This document shows, piece after piece, positions 11,065 to 21,120 of a stretch of 31,771 nucleotides of DNA (the stretch's first letter is position 1; each line of letters opens with the position of its first letter). A program made the translations under genes and the position numbers. The stretch spans positions 1 to 31,771 of the forward strand of contig CAJPVJ010000219.1 in assembly GCA_905397405.1 (NCBI GenBank). The letters are read 5' to 3'. The notes under the pieces were generated by a model, which did no database searches, was not told where the DNA came from, and saw only the letters and a program-made list of their open reading frames with translations. The DNA is from Oppiella nova (Eukaryota; Arthropoda; Arachnida; Sarcoptiformes; Oppiidae).

Positions 11065-11106
11065 AGATTTTTGAGACGAAATTTTTTAATAGAGACTCAA
11101 AAATCT
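11065..11106. repeat. Perfect 11-bp inverted repeat
   Basis: agatttttgag (11065-11075) and ctcaaaaatct (11096-11106) are exact reverse complements around a 20-base spacer. It lies 30 bases before the large inverted repeat 11137-11682, so the two may belong together, but no element type can be named. Confidence 0.75.
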
Positions 11107-11136
11107 GTTGATAGCGTTACGAGTAATTTCGATAAC

Positions 11137-11320
11137 GTTTTATAATGTATTGTAATCCTCTTTATTATTACAAAAAGGATTGAAATTTCTCTCTACCCTT
11201 AACAGGAATTGAGTTTTTATAATGCTTTAAACAACCAATAAATCCCTTACTGGGATTCTGTTTCGCAAAATTCAAGTTTCACTCAAATGTTACGGAAAAA
11301 AGTTTCGTTTCTGCAAACTT
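11137..11320 (+). repeat. Large inverted repeat, left arm
   Basis: 184 bases whose reverse complement is at 11497-11682. Comparing the arms base by base I find only one difference, two extra bases (ta) in the right arm. The 176-base centre (11321-11496) is unique and has no open frame of note. A foldback element, a non-autonomous transposon with long terminal inverted repeats, or a palindromic assembly error are all possible. No target-site duplication can be tested because the right edge touches an N. Confidence 0.95.
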
Positions 11321-11496
11321 ATGGGAGGTTTTCTGCGATTATTGCCTAACAGATAATGACAGCTATAATAGACATTACTATTAATAATTACTATTATTTA
11401 CTACTGTTTATCGCTATCGAAAACCAATCATAACTTATTATATAATGTGCACAGACTTGTGGTGGTTATGCACTATCAGTGCCTCAAATGTACCCA

Positions 11497-11682
11497 AAGT
11501 TTGCAGAAACGAAACTTTTTTCCGTAACATTTGAGTGAAACTTGAATTTTGCGAAACAGAATCCCAGTAAGGGATTTATTGGTTGTTTAAAGCATTATAA
11601 AAACTCAATTCCTGTTAAGGGTATAGAGAGAAATTTCAATCCTTTTTGTAATAATAAAGAGGATTACAATACATTATAAAAC
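11497..11682 (-). repeat. Large inverted repeat, right arm
   Basis: 186 bases, the reverse complement of 11137-11320 plus a 2-base insertion within the stretch near 11626. The arm ends exactly one base before the single N at 11683, which is itself followed at once by a CT tract. The boundary is therefore not reliable. Confidence 0.95.
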
Positions 11683-11683
11683 N
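11683..11683. other. Single ambiguous base (N)
   Basis: The only N in the window, placed between the end of the inverted-repeat arm and the start of (CT)n. It probably records a sequencing or gap-closing join, so continuity of the DNA across this point is uncertain. Confidence 0.9.

Positions 11684-11719
<36 letters not shown>
11684..11719 (+). repeat. (CT)n microsatellite
   Basis: CT tract of about 35 bases starting directly after the N at 11683. Confidence 0.96.
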
Positions 11720-11721
<2 letters not shown>

Positions 11722-12742
11722 CACACAACACTCTTTCACATTCAAGTCATTCACTTTTAAGGCTTTCAAAACTTATGCCTCACTTCCAAAGCTTTCACGA
11801 CAAATATCAGTGCTTTCCCAGCGATTATAGATTTGAAACGATGCCCTTTAAAACATACAAATGTTTGTAATACTTGTCAATACAAACATTATTCAATTTA
11901 CATGATATAATATTTCTTAATACGCTTTTAAAGCGTATTAGATATCGATGTATCAACAGATGATTATCACGCAAACAATGTGTCAAATGAATCATAAATT
12001 TAAAAGTATTTATGAAAACAGGAAACAAAGTCTTAAGATTAAAAGTCAAACAAACGATTGCATGCATATTGAGTGAAATTTGAAGAATTGTTATACAAAT
12101 GATTCATTAATAGTACCATTAATAGCGATCTTATTGTTAATACTCCTAATAATTCAGTGATAATATGTCTTTAGAGATAAGTTAAGAGAATTTATTTTTT
12201 ACATTTCATTAATCAAATAAAACACAAATATTTCATTTGAAATAAATTTTCAATCGTCACCAGAAGTGATATAAAAATTTGTTTTTCCAATTCAATAAAA
12301 CTCATTTTGTTTGCCAAAACAATAATTTCATAATTCTTTGATTAAAATTCAATATAAATAAAATTTCAATTATAGAGAATTACACAGCATTTTGTGTTTG
12401 AGTTAAAAATGAATTTCAAATAAAGAGCATAACAAGTAATGATAACAATTTTTCAGTTCAAAATAAGTGAAAATGAAAATTTATCATTAAATTTATGATT
12501 TTTTATCGTTTCCATTGACGCAAGTCTTTGTTTTCTGGTGAAAACAATCTTAAAATACAAATTCCGATCAATCATTCATTTCATTACACATTACATGTTA
12601 AATACTAAACACTATTTCACTGATTAATTATAAATATTATTACAAATATTTGCACTTATTTTTCTACACTTATTTCATATAATTAACGGCTAATTGTTTT
12701 CTTATCTTAATTTAAGACTTAATTTCATATAAACATATTCTC
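11720..12742. other. AT-rich non-coding stretch
   Basis: No gene is supported. The minus-strand frame 11825-12067 crosses the palindrome at 11918-11940 and has no domain. The rest is unique AT-rich DNA leading into the 572-bp tandem repeat. Confidence 0.6.
11918..11940. repeat. 23-base near-perfect palindrome
   Basis: Two 11-base arms (taatacgcttt and aaagcgtatta) around a single central T. It could extrude a cruciform or bind a dimeric protein, but there is no nearby gene to relate it to. Confidence 0.75.
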
Positions 12743-13314
12743 CAATGCAGTCAATTGTATTGGAGAACTGAATTGAAAATCAATTTTGAATATACTTCTA
12801 ACCGGATATCCGATTACATATATTATTAAAGGCAATGAAATTGCAAAACAATTTATAAAATATATACAACAAACATGGTAATTGAATTGATTGTACAGTA
12901 AATAATGGTTAAGTTAAACTAAATATAAATATATACTAAATGTAGTGAATATAGTGAACAAACCTCACAAAAGTCGTGTTCCAGTCGTGTCTTGAGATCT
13001 CGTATTATATATGAGAAGCACTCAAAAAGAGTTGTTTTCACACTTTGTGTGTTCACTAAAGTTTTTCAGGCTTTCCCTTCAAAAGCTGTGTCGCACTGGT
13101 ATTGTGTGAGAAACTCAGTCTTATTGCTTCTCTTCTCTATACGAAACGAAAGTTTTTTGTGTTTCAAAAGTTTTTGTTGTTTTCTGAATCTCACAATTGA
13201 TTATCAGAACAACACTATAAATAAGTGATTGTAAGCAATGATAATGTCTTTAAACGATGATATTATTTATATACAAGTCTTTCGTATTAATATACAATTT
13301 GATTACAATATATA
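12743..13314 (+). repeat. 572-bp tandem unit, copy 1
   Basis: First of two head-to-tail copies of equal length; I count about eight substitutions and no indel between them. The unit holds a perfect palindrome (cggatatccg near 12804). A TTG-initiated frame at 12992-13228 is open in both copies, but the minus-strand frame seen in copy 2 (13491-13766) is broken here by a TGA. The substitutions do not cluster at silent positions, so neither frame looks like a maintained gene. A satellite-type or locally duplicated sequence is the best description. Confidence 0.95.
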
Positions 13315-13886
13315 CAATGCAGTCAATTGTATTGGAGAACTGAATTGAAAATCAATTTTGAATATACTTCTAACCGGATATCCGATTACATATATTATTA
13401 AAGGCAATGAAATTGCAAAACAATTTATAAAATATATACAAAAAACATGGTAATTGAATTGATTGTACAGTAAATAATGGTTAAATTAAACTAAATATAA
13501 ATATAAACGAAATGTAGTGAATATAGTGAACAAACCTCACAAAAGTCGTGTTCCAGTCGTGTCTTGAGATCTGGTATTATATATGAGAAGCACTCAAAAA
13601 GAGTTGTTTTCACACTTTGTGTGTTCACTAAAGTTTTCCAGGCTTTCCCTTCAAAAGCTGTGTCGCACGGGTATTGTGTGAGAAACTCAGTCTTATTGCT
13701 TCTCTTCTCTATACGAAACGAAAGTTTTTTGTGTTTCAAAAGTTTTTGTTGTTTTCTCAATCTCACAATTGATTATCAGAACAACACTATAAATAAGTGA
13801 TTGTAAGCAATGATAATGTCTTTAAACGATGATATTATTTATATACAAGTCTTTCGTATTAATATACAATTTGATTACAATATATA
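13315..13886 (+). repeat. 572-bp tandem unit, copy 2
   Basis: Second copy, starting exactly 572 bases after the first and ending at about 13886, where similarity stops. Both the plus frame (13564-13800, TTG start) and an overlapping minus frame (13491-13766, GTG start) are open, which is possible by chance in a short unit. The plus frame in copy 1 differs by two visible residues (Arg/Gly and Trp/Gly). No domain is recognised. Confidence 0.95.
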
Positions 13887-14071
13887 TAACGTCTAAATGA
13901 GTCGTCACTCCAACAGTTGATCACTGAATCTAATGAGAGGTTTGACTCGCTTTCTGTCATTTCTGCTCAAGAAAAAAGAGAAACAAACACTCAGTTATGT
14001 GTTATATATTATGTATTAATAGAGAGAGTGTGAGAGAGTGTGAGGGGAGAGTAGATAGAGGTGGGAAGCAG

Positions 14072-14105
14072 TGAGAGAGGGAGAGAGAGAGAGAGAGAGA
14101 GAGAG
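14072..14105 (+). repeat. (GA)n microsatellite in a purine-rich stretch
   Basis: GA tract of about 34 bases at the end of a purine-rich region starting at about 14021 (gagagtgtgag-type words). The minus-strand frame 14002-14205 exists only because this stretch is translated as Ser-Leu repeats. Confidence 0.95.
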
Positions 14106-16410
14106 CGGGTGAGGAGGAGAGACGAAAGCAATTACGCATTGAATTAGAAATTTTATAAGTCGTCGACAATAGAGCGGCAAAAGTAGTGCTCGACTCGAGT
14201 CTCACATCATTTCATTTGATTATTATTTTTGATTATTATTATTATTAAAATTTTTAATGTGAATTTGCAATTTCATCACAACTACAAAGTATAACTATAA
14301 TATAACTGTAGAGCTGGTGTTAGTGTAGTGTATGAGCGCAGGGATGATGAGGCAAAACAATGTATACAACAGAGCGAGCAATCGATTTGTGGTTTAAATT
14401 GAAAAATATTATAAATATTATAACAAAACAATCATAAAAGCAATAAAAACTGTTTTTCGACTCTATTTACTTGTTTATAGCGCTTATTATTAGTGTATTT
14501 GGCTTTGAGTGCGGAGATTGTGTACACTATTTAAACAAATTTCATTCGTCTTGTATATAGAAATTCAAATACAAACACATATTTTCTAATGTACTTCAAA
14601 ATATGTCCTTTAGAGTGAACTAAAAGTGAACAGTCGTTGTTATCACCACAATGTAATACATTTAGAGCTGTGGTAACAAACAGTTTTAGTGATAAGTTTG
14701 AAACTTTGAAATGCAATCGAGAGCTTTTAGATCGAGATAAAAAGTTTTAGTTTAGTTACTCAATACGTTTAAATTTGTAGTCGTAATGTAATGGGGAATT
14801 TTATATAACTTATTTTAAATAAAAGTAAGTAACTTTGTGTGCAATACCGTGCGCTTAATAACTAAATCTATGAGTTTTATCCAAACGCTATGCAAACTAG
14901 AGATAAAATTAAAGCTTTTTTCGCTGATAACAACCAAAAAACCTAAATGTAATTCAAATCATTGTGAAAATATTTTGGCTTTCAATTTGAGGACCACTTA
15001 AAATGAAATTTTGATAACAGTTTCAAGTGATTTGATAACAGATAAGTTTTTTAGAGTTTTTTTTACAACGAAACAATAATTAATTGTAAACTATTCTGTA
15101 ATATTCCAATCAATGCATGCTTTCATTATTGGAGTAATTTTCCTGAAAACTATCAAAACTATCAAAACATCTTTAGTGTAGAGTTTATGGAAAACTCTCT
15201 TCTCGTGTGTTATCATTGGCGCTAATATTTTGCAAAACTATTGTAAATCATTATAAATTCACTTTTGCACAGCAATTGTTCCCTTGTTTTTATCTACAAA
15301 TTTTAAGAGTCTATATAAATATTATATTATATTCATATCTGTGGAACTTAACGTTTTTATAGTCAATAATTCATCAAAAACTTTATTAAAGTTTTATTAC
15401 TTTTATAGCATTTTTAATATTTAAACTGCAATTTTGATAATATTTTACTCTCTCGCCTAATCTCACAAAACATTTGACGACTGATTTGCACACAATGTTT
15501 GCATTTGTCGATAGGAGTGAACATACGATACACAAAAAATTGTAAAAACGAATAAATTCTTTAAAAAGCTTTTTATATAAATAAGTTTTCAATGATTTTC
15601 AAAAAGATTAGTCTCTAATGCCATCTAAAAGAGTGTCTGTTTTCCAATTCATTTCACTTAAAGCACGAGAAGAAAGCATTTCTTTATTAAATCTTGTTTT
15701 CATTTTTGACTTTTCACTCGATTTGAATGTTTAAAGTTTCGATTGAATAAAAAATTCAATGATTTTTCACATTTCAATGACTTTACAGAATAAATATTTA
15801 ACACATAGTTATCATTTGAGTGGTGATACCACTCTAAACCACATATTTTGTAACTTAAATGTCATAACTTTTAGTTTTAAACTCTATATCTCTTATTAAT
15901 ACAAACAACTCTCATATTCTAAACATTGATTTCATAATAAATAATAATCGCAAAGAAATTGTGTTTTTATAACTAATTTAATGTTTTTTAATTATTTGGC
16001 AACACTTTAAGACAACATAATTAGTGAGCATTTATTTCTGACCGAAACATTGTTTTCTCTATCAAACAAATATTCAATTTGTCTTTTAATATGAGTTCCC
16101 ATCAAAACAATTATAATGCAAACAGAATAGAGGAATGGTTGTGAAAATAGGCTTACCTTAAGCTATGACGTGAGGGGCAGTAATAAATAAATTTGAATTA
16201 AGCGTTGTTTACAAAACTTGTAGTCTATTCGCAAACAAAATTAATCAGTTTTTTGCGAAAATTCAATAATTGTTTTCACGCTTTTGTTGATTTGATTGAA
16301 AAGATTAAACAATTACTGAATTACTGGCGGATTCTGTGAATGAATAGAAATCGTCGACTGGAGTGCCGTTCACTCGAATGGCTGTGAATAGCGAGCACTT
16401 GGAGAGAGAG

Positions 16411-16413
<3 letters not shown>
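14106..16413. other. Non-coding stretch, no gene seen
   Basis: Starts moderately GC-rich (to about 14360) and then becomes AT-rich. Minus-strand frames 14531-14716 and 15386-15592 have no motif. One small perfect inverted repeat lies at 15818-15834. Nothing else is recognised. Confidence 0.6.
15818..15834. repeat. Short inverted repeat
   Basis: gagtggt and accactc are exact reverse complements around a 3-base loop (gat). It is too short to assign a role. Confidence 0.6.

Positions 16414-16443
<30 letters not shown>
16414..16443 (+). repeat. (GA)n microsatellite
   Basis: GA tract of about 30 bases preceded by a shorter one (about 16402-16410). It opens a GC-richer region that runs to about 18230. 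Confidence 0.95.
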
Positions 16444-16445
<2 letters not shown>

Positions 16446-17587
16446 CGACTCTCACACGGAATAACAATATTGAGCTTAAGTTATAAACTTAATAGTCATT
16501 TGACTCAATTGCTTCTCATTGCTCTCAATGGCACCGGTAGTCTCTTTAGGATTAATTGCTGCCAAATTGCACACTATTATCAAACGGTTAGTTTAACGTT
16601 ACAACCAACACATAGACAGTACAAAAGGGATTGTGTTTTATATGCAATAATATGCTTCACATGGAAACCATGCGTCACATCTGATGAACGGGAAACTCCT
16701 AACTGGCATAACCTCTTACTTGATTGTGGTTCACCACTGTCTGTCTGCCCGTTCAGCACAACACCACATGCCAAACACCACTATTGTATGGCATAGTATG
16801 TGTGTACGAGTGCTGTTCATTGAAAAGTTTGCACAAAAACAATAATCAACTGATTTTGTCTCACAATAAGTGGTGAGTCGAGTGAACCACCGAAAGCAGT
16901 GTTTGCGTCAAAGTTATAAAGTTATTAGTTTTGCGATAAATAGTCAAACGGTTAGAAACGGCCCAAAACGCAACATTTGCCGCAAAACTTACAAAGTTTA
17001 CAAACACTTGGCTATAGTTTCTCTCGCGAAGTGTGAGTACAAGAGCTGAACAGTCATTCACTTGTCAGCGCCGGTACTGAATGAGACACTATTAGGAAGA
17101 GAAATAGTATTACTATTACTATAATGTGATACATATATTCATTCCACAAGTAGTGCACCTTTTTTGCTAAGTGTTGCTCACATTTGCTATACCAGTGCTG
17201 TACTGGAAAGACATGCGAGTTATGGTAAGTAGCGATAGCGCGAAGTCGGGATGAATTGACACGAAAAAGGTGTGCAAACTATCGGTTCGGATGAATAACT
17301 CAATGAGAAGTAGTAACGAGTTTGTGATTATGAGCCGCAAAACCACAGCAAACAATTGAACAGTAATTTAAAATTAGAGGTTTTGATAGCTTAGGCGATG
17401 AGTGCGACTCTGAATGCGATCGTTGCACGAGTCGGAGCTTAATTAAAAATGCTCACATCCCTATCCCTATCCATTGCCTCATAGCGCTTGCACTGGCAGA
17501 TATATACCGTATAGTTTGTATATACAGTGCAATTAGAGTGAAGGAAATTATTAGTTGTGTATTAAATTTGATTCAAGAGAGCATAGG

Positions 17588-17617
17588 GAGAGAGAGAGAG
17601 AGCACAGGGAGAGAGAG
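17588..17617 (+). repeat. Interrupted (GA)n tract
   Basis: Two short GA tracts (17588-17602 and 17608-17617) separated by a few bases. Confidence 0.9.
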
Positions 17618-17994
17618 TGTTGTGTGCGTCGACTGCACTGACAGCCAGAGAGCGACTCTTAAAATATTAATTTTGTCGGAGCAGAGCATAGGAGAGCGAA
17701 GTAACGCTAAATTTAATTATATCCTCTTTAACTATAACAACGAGAAGGCACAGGCAGGAAAGGGGGTCTCACCACTTATTGCCACCACTTTTTTAAAACT
17801 TCTAATTACTTTCTCTCTAATATCTGTACACACAATACACTACACTCTGCCTCCAATGGTATACTCGGTGTACAGTGCAGTATGTATGAGCACTGGGCGC
17901 AGCTCTCACTACACATATTTATGTATATATATGTGAGTCGAGAGCACCGAGAGCTCAGTCATCGAGTGAGCACAAGAATTACAAGAAAACAAAC

Positions 17995-18060
17995 TCTCCT
18001 CTCTCTCTCTCCCTCCCTCCCTCTCTCTCTCTCTCTCTCTCACCCTTCCCTGTCTCTCTC
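17995..18060 (+). repeat. CT-rich microsatellite
   Basis: CT dinucleotides mixed with ccct units from about 17995 to 18041, followed by a looser CT-rich stretch. It produces the Ser-Leu-Pro run in the frame 17882-18226. Confidence 0.93.
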
Positions 18061-18230
18061 ACAGTCACTCCTGTGCCTCTCAGCCCGTGCTCCTCCGTCA
18101 GTCTCTACCAGCGCTGAACCCTTTGCTGCACTGCCTTACTGTGTATCCTATCCTCCCAAACCATGCATCGGAATATATGGAGAAAAATTTGTAGCTAAAG
18201 CATGGATTGAAAGGTTGAAAATTTAATTAA

Positions 18231-20303
18231 GACTTCATTTTCCTTAGGCGGCATAGAATTAAGAATTTCTTGTTTTTATATTAAATGAGAAATGCCTTTA
18301 CACTACACAACTACCAGCGCTGCATCGCTTGGGCTCAGTATCAGTGATGCGAGAGCTCGACTTGAGCTCCAATTTCTAATTTGCATTTTAATCAAATACT
18401 AATTTACATTTTAATCAAAATGAGAGGATAGTGAGAGAGCCAGAGAGAGCACTGGGAGAGCACTGTAGCTCTTCTCTCTCCCTCCTTAACACCGCGCACT
18501 GTCTCTCTACACAAAAATTAAAACTTTTCATATATTACTAGTGTTTTGTCTCTCCTATCATACCATTCCATACCCACAAACTACTCGACAGTATTCATAA
18601 GCCCTAACTATTGAACCATTTTTCAATATTTTCAGCGTAGATTTATTTTATCAATCATTTTGTTGTTATTATTATTAGTCTATATGTATATAATATTGCT
18701 ATTATTTATATAATATTACGATAATCTTCATACTATTACTCTATTATTGCTGGCGCTGTAGGTATGGCTTAAGGGTATCGAAAAATATTTCCCTTTTTTC
18801 ACTTTTCATTAGACTTTTTCAAAACACTTTTGTGATGGGAGAACAGCTTTCTGCCTATTATTGGACGCCTTTTTTAATTCATTTTAAATTTCTCAACAAA
18901 ATTGATGTATAATTTTAGAGAGTGAGTGAGTTATCGATCAAAAAGTGTGCGGAGTATAAGTAAATTCAGTAATTATATCACGTAATTAATTAATTTTTCT
19001 CTTCAAAAACTTATTATAATATTTGTTAGCGCTTTGGCTCTACGATTAGCATAAGACTCCTTCAATGCTATAAATTTCTATTACTTTATATTTTGTTATA
19101 AAAAATTTTATATATATTCTGCGAGCACTTGTATAATACGTATAGAAAAAGTGAAAAACTGAAAGCTTAAGCAAATTAATAAAAGTTTTGCAACAACTTA
19201 TTCATTGAGCTTAACTAATGCGCATTATACATATAGCTATATATGTATTCAAAACTTTTTTAAAAAGTTTTTTAATTAATAGTATTATAGGATATTTACA
19301 TAATTTTTTTATTTATGGATCGTTTTGTTCGTTGAAATTAGTTTTTAGTTCAAATGCATTCTCTCTTCACTAACACTTCGCTAATCAATATTTGAGTTTT
19401 CTTTTCGTATAAAAAAAGATTATGAATAAAAATAATGAACAGAAATTAATGAGTTTTTCGATATTTTGTTATTATTTTCATTATATATATATATACATTC
19501 AATTGTAATGTAGTAGTCGTTTTTGAAGAGTTGTTTGAAAAATAAATTTCGATTTTATTATTATTAATAATAATAATTCTTAATATTTTTTTATTTGAGT
19601 CCATAATTACTTATTATCGTATGATTTTAGTAGCGATTCATTGTATTCTTTGCTGTTTATTGCGGTCCCCTTTCTCTCTGTGTATGTGTCTGTCTGTCCT
19701 AACCATCAAATGGTGGATAAATTCATATATAATTACAATTTAATGGTTTGAAAGAGAAATAATTTGCAATCATTTGTGACGATTAGAGCCGATTGTAAAT
19801 GGCGTGAAAACACGCAAATTATTGTATCGCTTATACCGTATACACGACTCTCTGCTAAATAGGTATACATTATTACTACAACTCTATTGCCATAGTATAC
19901 ACACACTGTTTAAAGTTAGTGCATATTAAATCAGTTTTTGATTTTTCACATTTTCAATGAAATAAAAATCTTTTTTTACGGTAGACTTAATCCTTAATCA
20001 CATAAAAATGAATATATTTTTAGTGGTATAATAATAAAGTGAGAGAGAAACTCTCACAGCTATAGCTATAGCTAACTGTCTTAATGTCTAACAGTATTTC
20101 TTTCCATTTACTCAAACATTTTCAGTTAAACAACTTCTTTAACTAAATTATGCCATAAATTCTGCACTAAATGTTTATTCAATTACTAGTCTCTCGCTGT
20201 TTGGAAAGTGTGTGGTTTTAAAGAATTGGTTTGTTTTTTGAGACCAAAACTAATTTGATTTAAGAGCGAAAATATTTTCAAATCAATTGACACACAAATG
20301 AAC
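18231..20303. other. AT-rich non-coding stretch
   Basis: Contains a purine- then pyrimidine-rich patch at about 18420-18510 and otherwise AT-rich unique sequence. No open frame of note and no recognised element apart from the 23-base duplication at 18376-18421. Confidence 0.6.
18376..18421 (+). repeat. Two tandem copies of a 23-base unit
   Basis: The unit beginning ctaattt occurs twice head to tail (18376-18398 and 18399-18421) with a difference (gcat/acat) near the middle and small differences at the end. Confidence 0.85.
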
Positions 20304-20323
20304 GGAGAGTGCACTCACTCTCC
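20304..20323. repeat. Perfect 8-bp-stem hairpin
   Basis: ggagagtg and cactctcc pair exactly around the 4-base loop cact. It lies in a small GC-richer patch (about 20290-20350). Confidence 0.75.
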
Positions 20324-20809
20324 GCTCTACTGAAGCCGAGCCCAGACTGTCAACTGTCTCTATGTTTGGCTCATATATTCAATTAAATCATTTTTTGAGC
20401 CATTTTTTCATCATCAGCTCAACGTTTAGTTTTTCTCATCAGTTGTTTGCAGATTTAAATTTATTAAAAAAGTTATTTTTAATTAAAATTCAATCATTGT
20501 TTGCATATATTTATGTATTTAATCTTTATATCAAACAATGATTAAAATGAAACCTAATATTACGCTATAAATCACTTTTTTTGAGGCAAACATTTACTGA
20601 ACTTTTTTATAATGTTATACAAAGTTTAAGATATATTTATTGTCAATTCCGTTGAGCCTTATTTTGTTGTGAGTTATACACCATTTACTATAATAGTATG
20701 ATTTGAATGATTTAATAAAAGCTGTTATTTGTTATGCGAGAATTGAATGTTAAGTATGTTTTTTGTGGACAAAAAATACATTTTATCAATAGTTTGGTTG
20801 AAAATTGGG
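20324..20809. other. AT-rich non-coding stretch
   Basis: Nothing recognisable. It separates the hairpin patch from the GC-richer island at 20810. Confidence 0.6.
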
Positions 20810-21120
20810 AACGAATTGCGGGGAGAGATATGTTTGACTCGTGTGTCTGAAGGGCTCTGTTTTACTGGAAGACGGGGTTAACACAAGTGAGTGAAAGGCA
20901 TGTGAGCGTCGGTATCGAGAATTGGTTCATGTTATGCATACTTCTGTGAACAGCTGTACCGCGAACGAAGGAACGGCTGTTTTCTACTCTTTTTCATATC
21001 AAAGGCCACGTGTTTTCCTCTTCAGCCGTTCATTTGGCGACTGTTTATAACAGTGTTGTCCCTATTATTGACAATTGAGTCGATTGTCAAAAAAGCCTCA
21101 ACCGATAGAATTTACCAGGA
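20810..21120. other. GC-richer island, candidate regulatory DNA
   Basis: About 300 bases of mixed-complexity sequence in otherwise AT-rich surroundings. It includes one CACGTG E-box (21007-21012), one CAGCTG E-box (about 20951) and an inverted repeat with 7-bp arms, tgacaat/attgtca (21069-21089). These short words occur by chance at some rate, so a promoter or enhancer is inference only. No transcript or start site can be shown. Confidence 0.25.

Larger units (their letters stand above)
16444..18230. other. GC-richer region without a recognised gene
   Basis: Visibly less AT-rich than the surrounding tens of kilobases and of mixed complexity, with several GAGA-type tracts. It holds more open frames than elsewhere: 16470-16796 plus (108 residues, TTG start), 16580-16774 and 16861-17061 minus, 17167-17355 minus, 17538-17936 plus (132 residues, GTG start) and 17882-18226 plus (114 residues, ATG start, with a long Ser-Leu-Pro run from the CT tract). 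They overlap on opposite strands, show no domain, and are what higher GC content predicts by chance. A promoter, enhancer or short exon could hide here, but I cannot identify one. Confidence 0.5.

Noticed and set aside
12992-13800. Paired 78-residue frames in the 572-bp repeat, looking like duplicated small genes
   Set aside because: Both start at TTG, the two visible changes are non-conservative (Arg/Gly, Trp/Gly), and the opposing minus-strand frame is broken in copy 1. The DNA duplication explains the similarity.
16470-16796. 108-residue frame with an opposing frame on the minus strand
   Set aside because: TTG start, both strands open over the same bases, no recognised family. A short exon cannot be excluded but is not supported.
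17538-17936. 132-residue plus-strand frame
   Set aside because: GTG start, overlaps another frame, no motif; expected by chance in the GC-richer region.
17882-18226. 114-residue ATG-initiated frame
   Set aside because: Its central part is a translated CT/CCCT microsatellite, and nothing outside that resembles a known protein.
20041-20076. gagag...ctctc hairpin followed by agctat repeats
   Set aside because: Too short and low in complexity to be more than chance in sequence rich in GA and CT.
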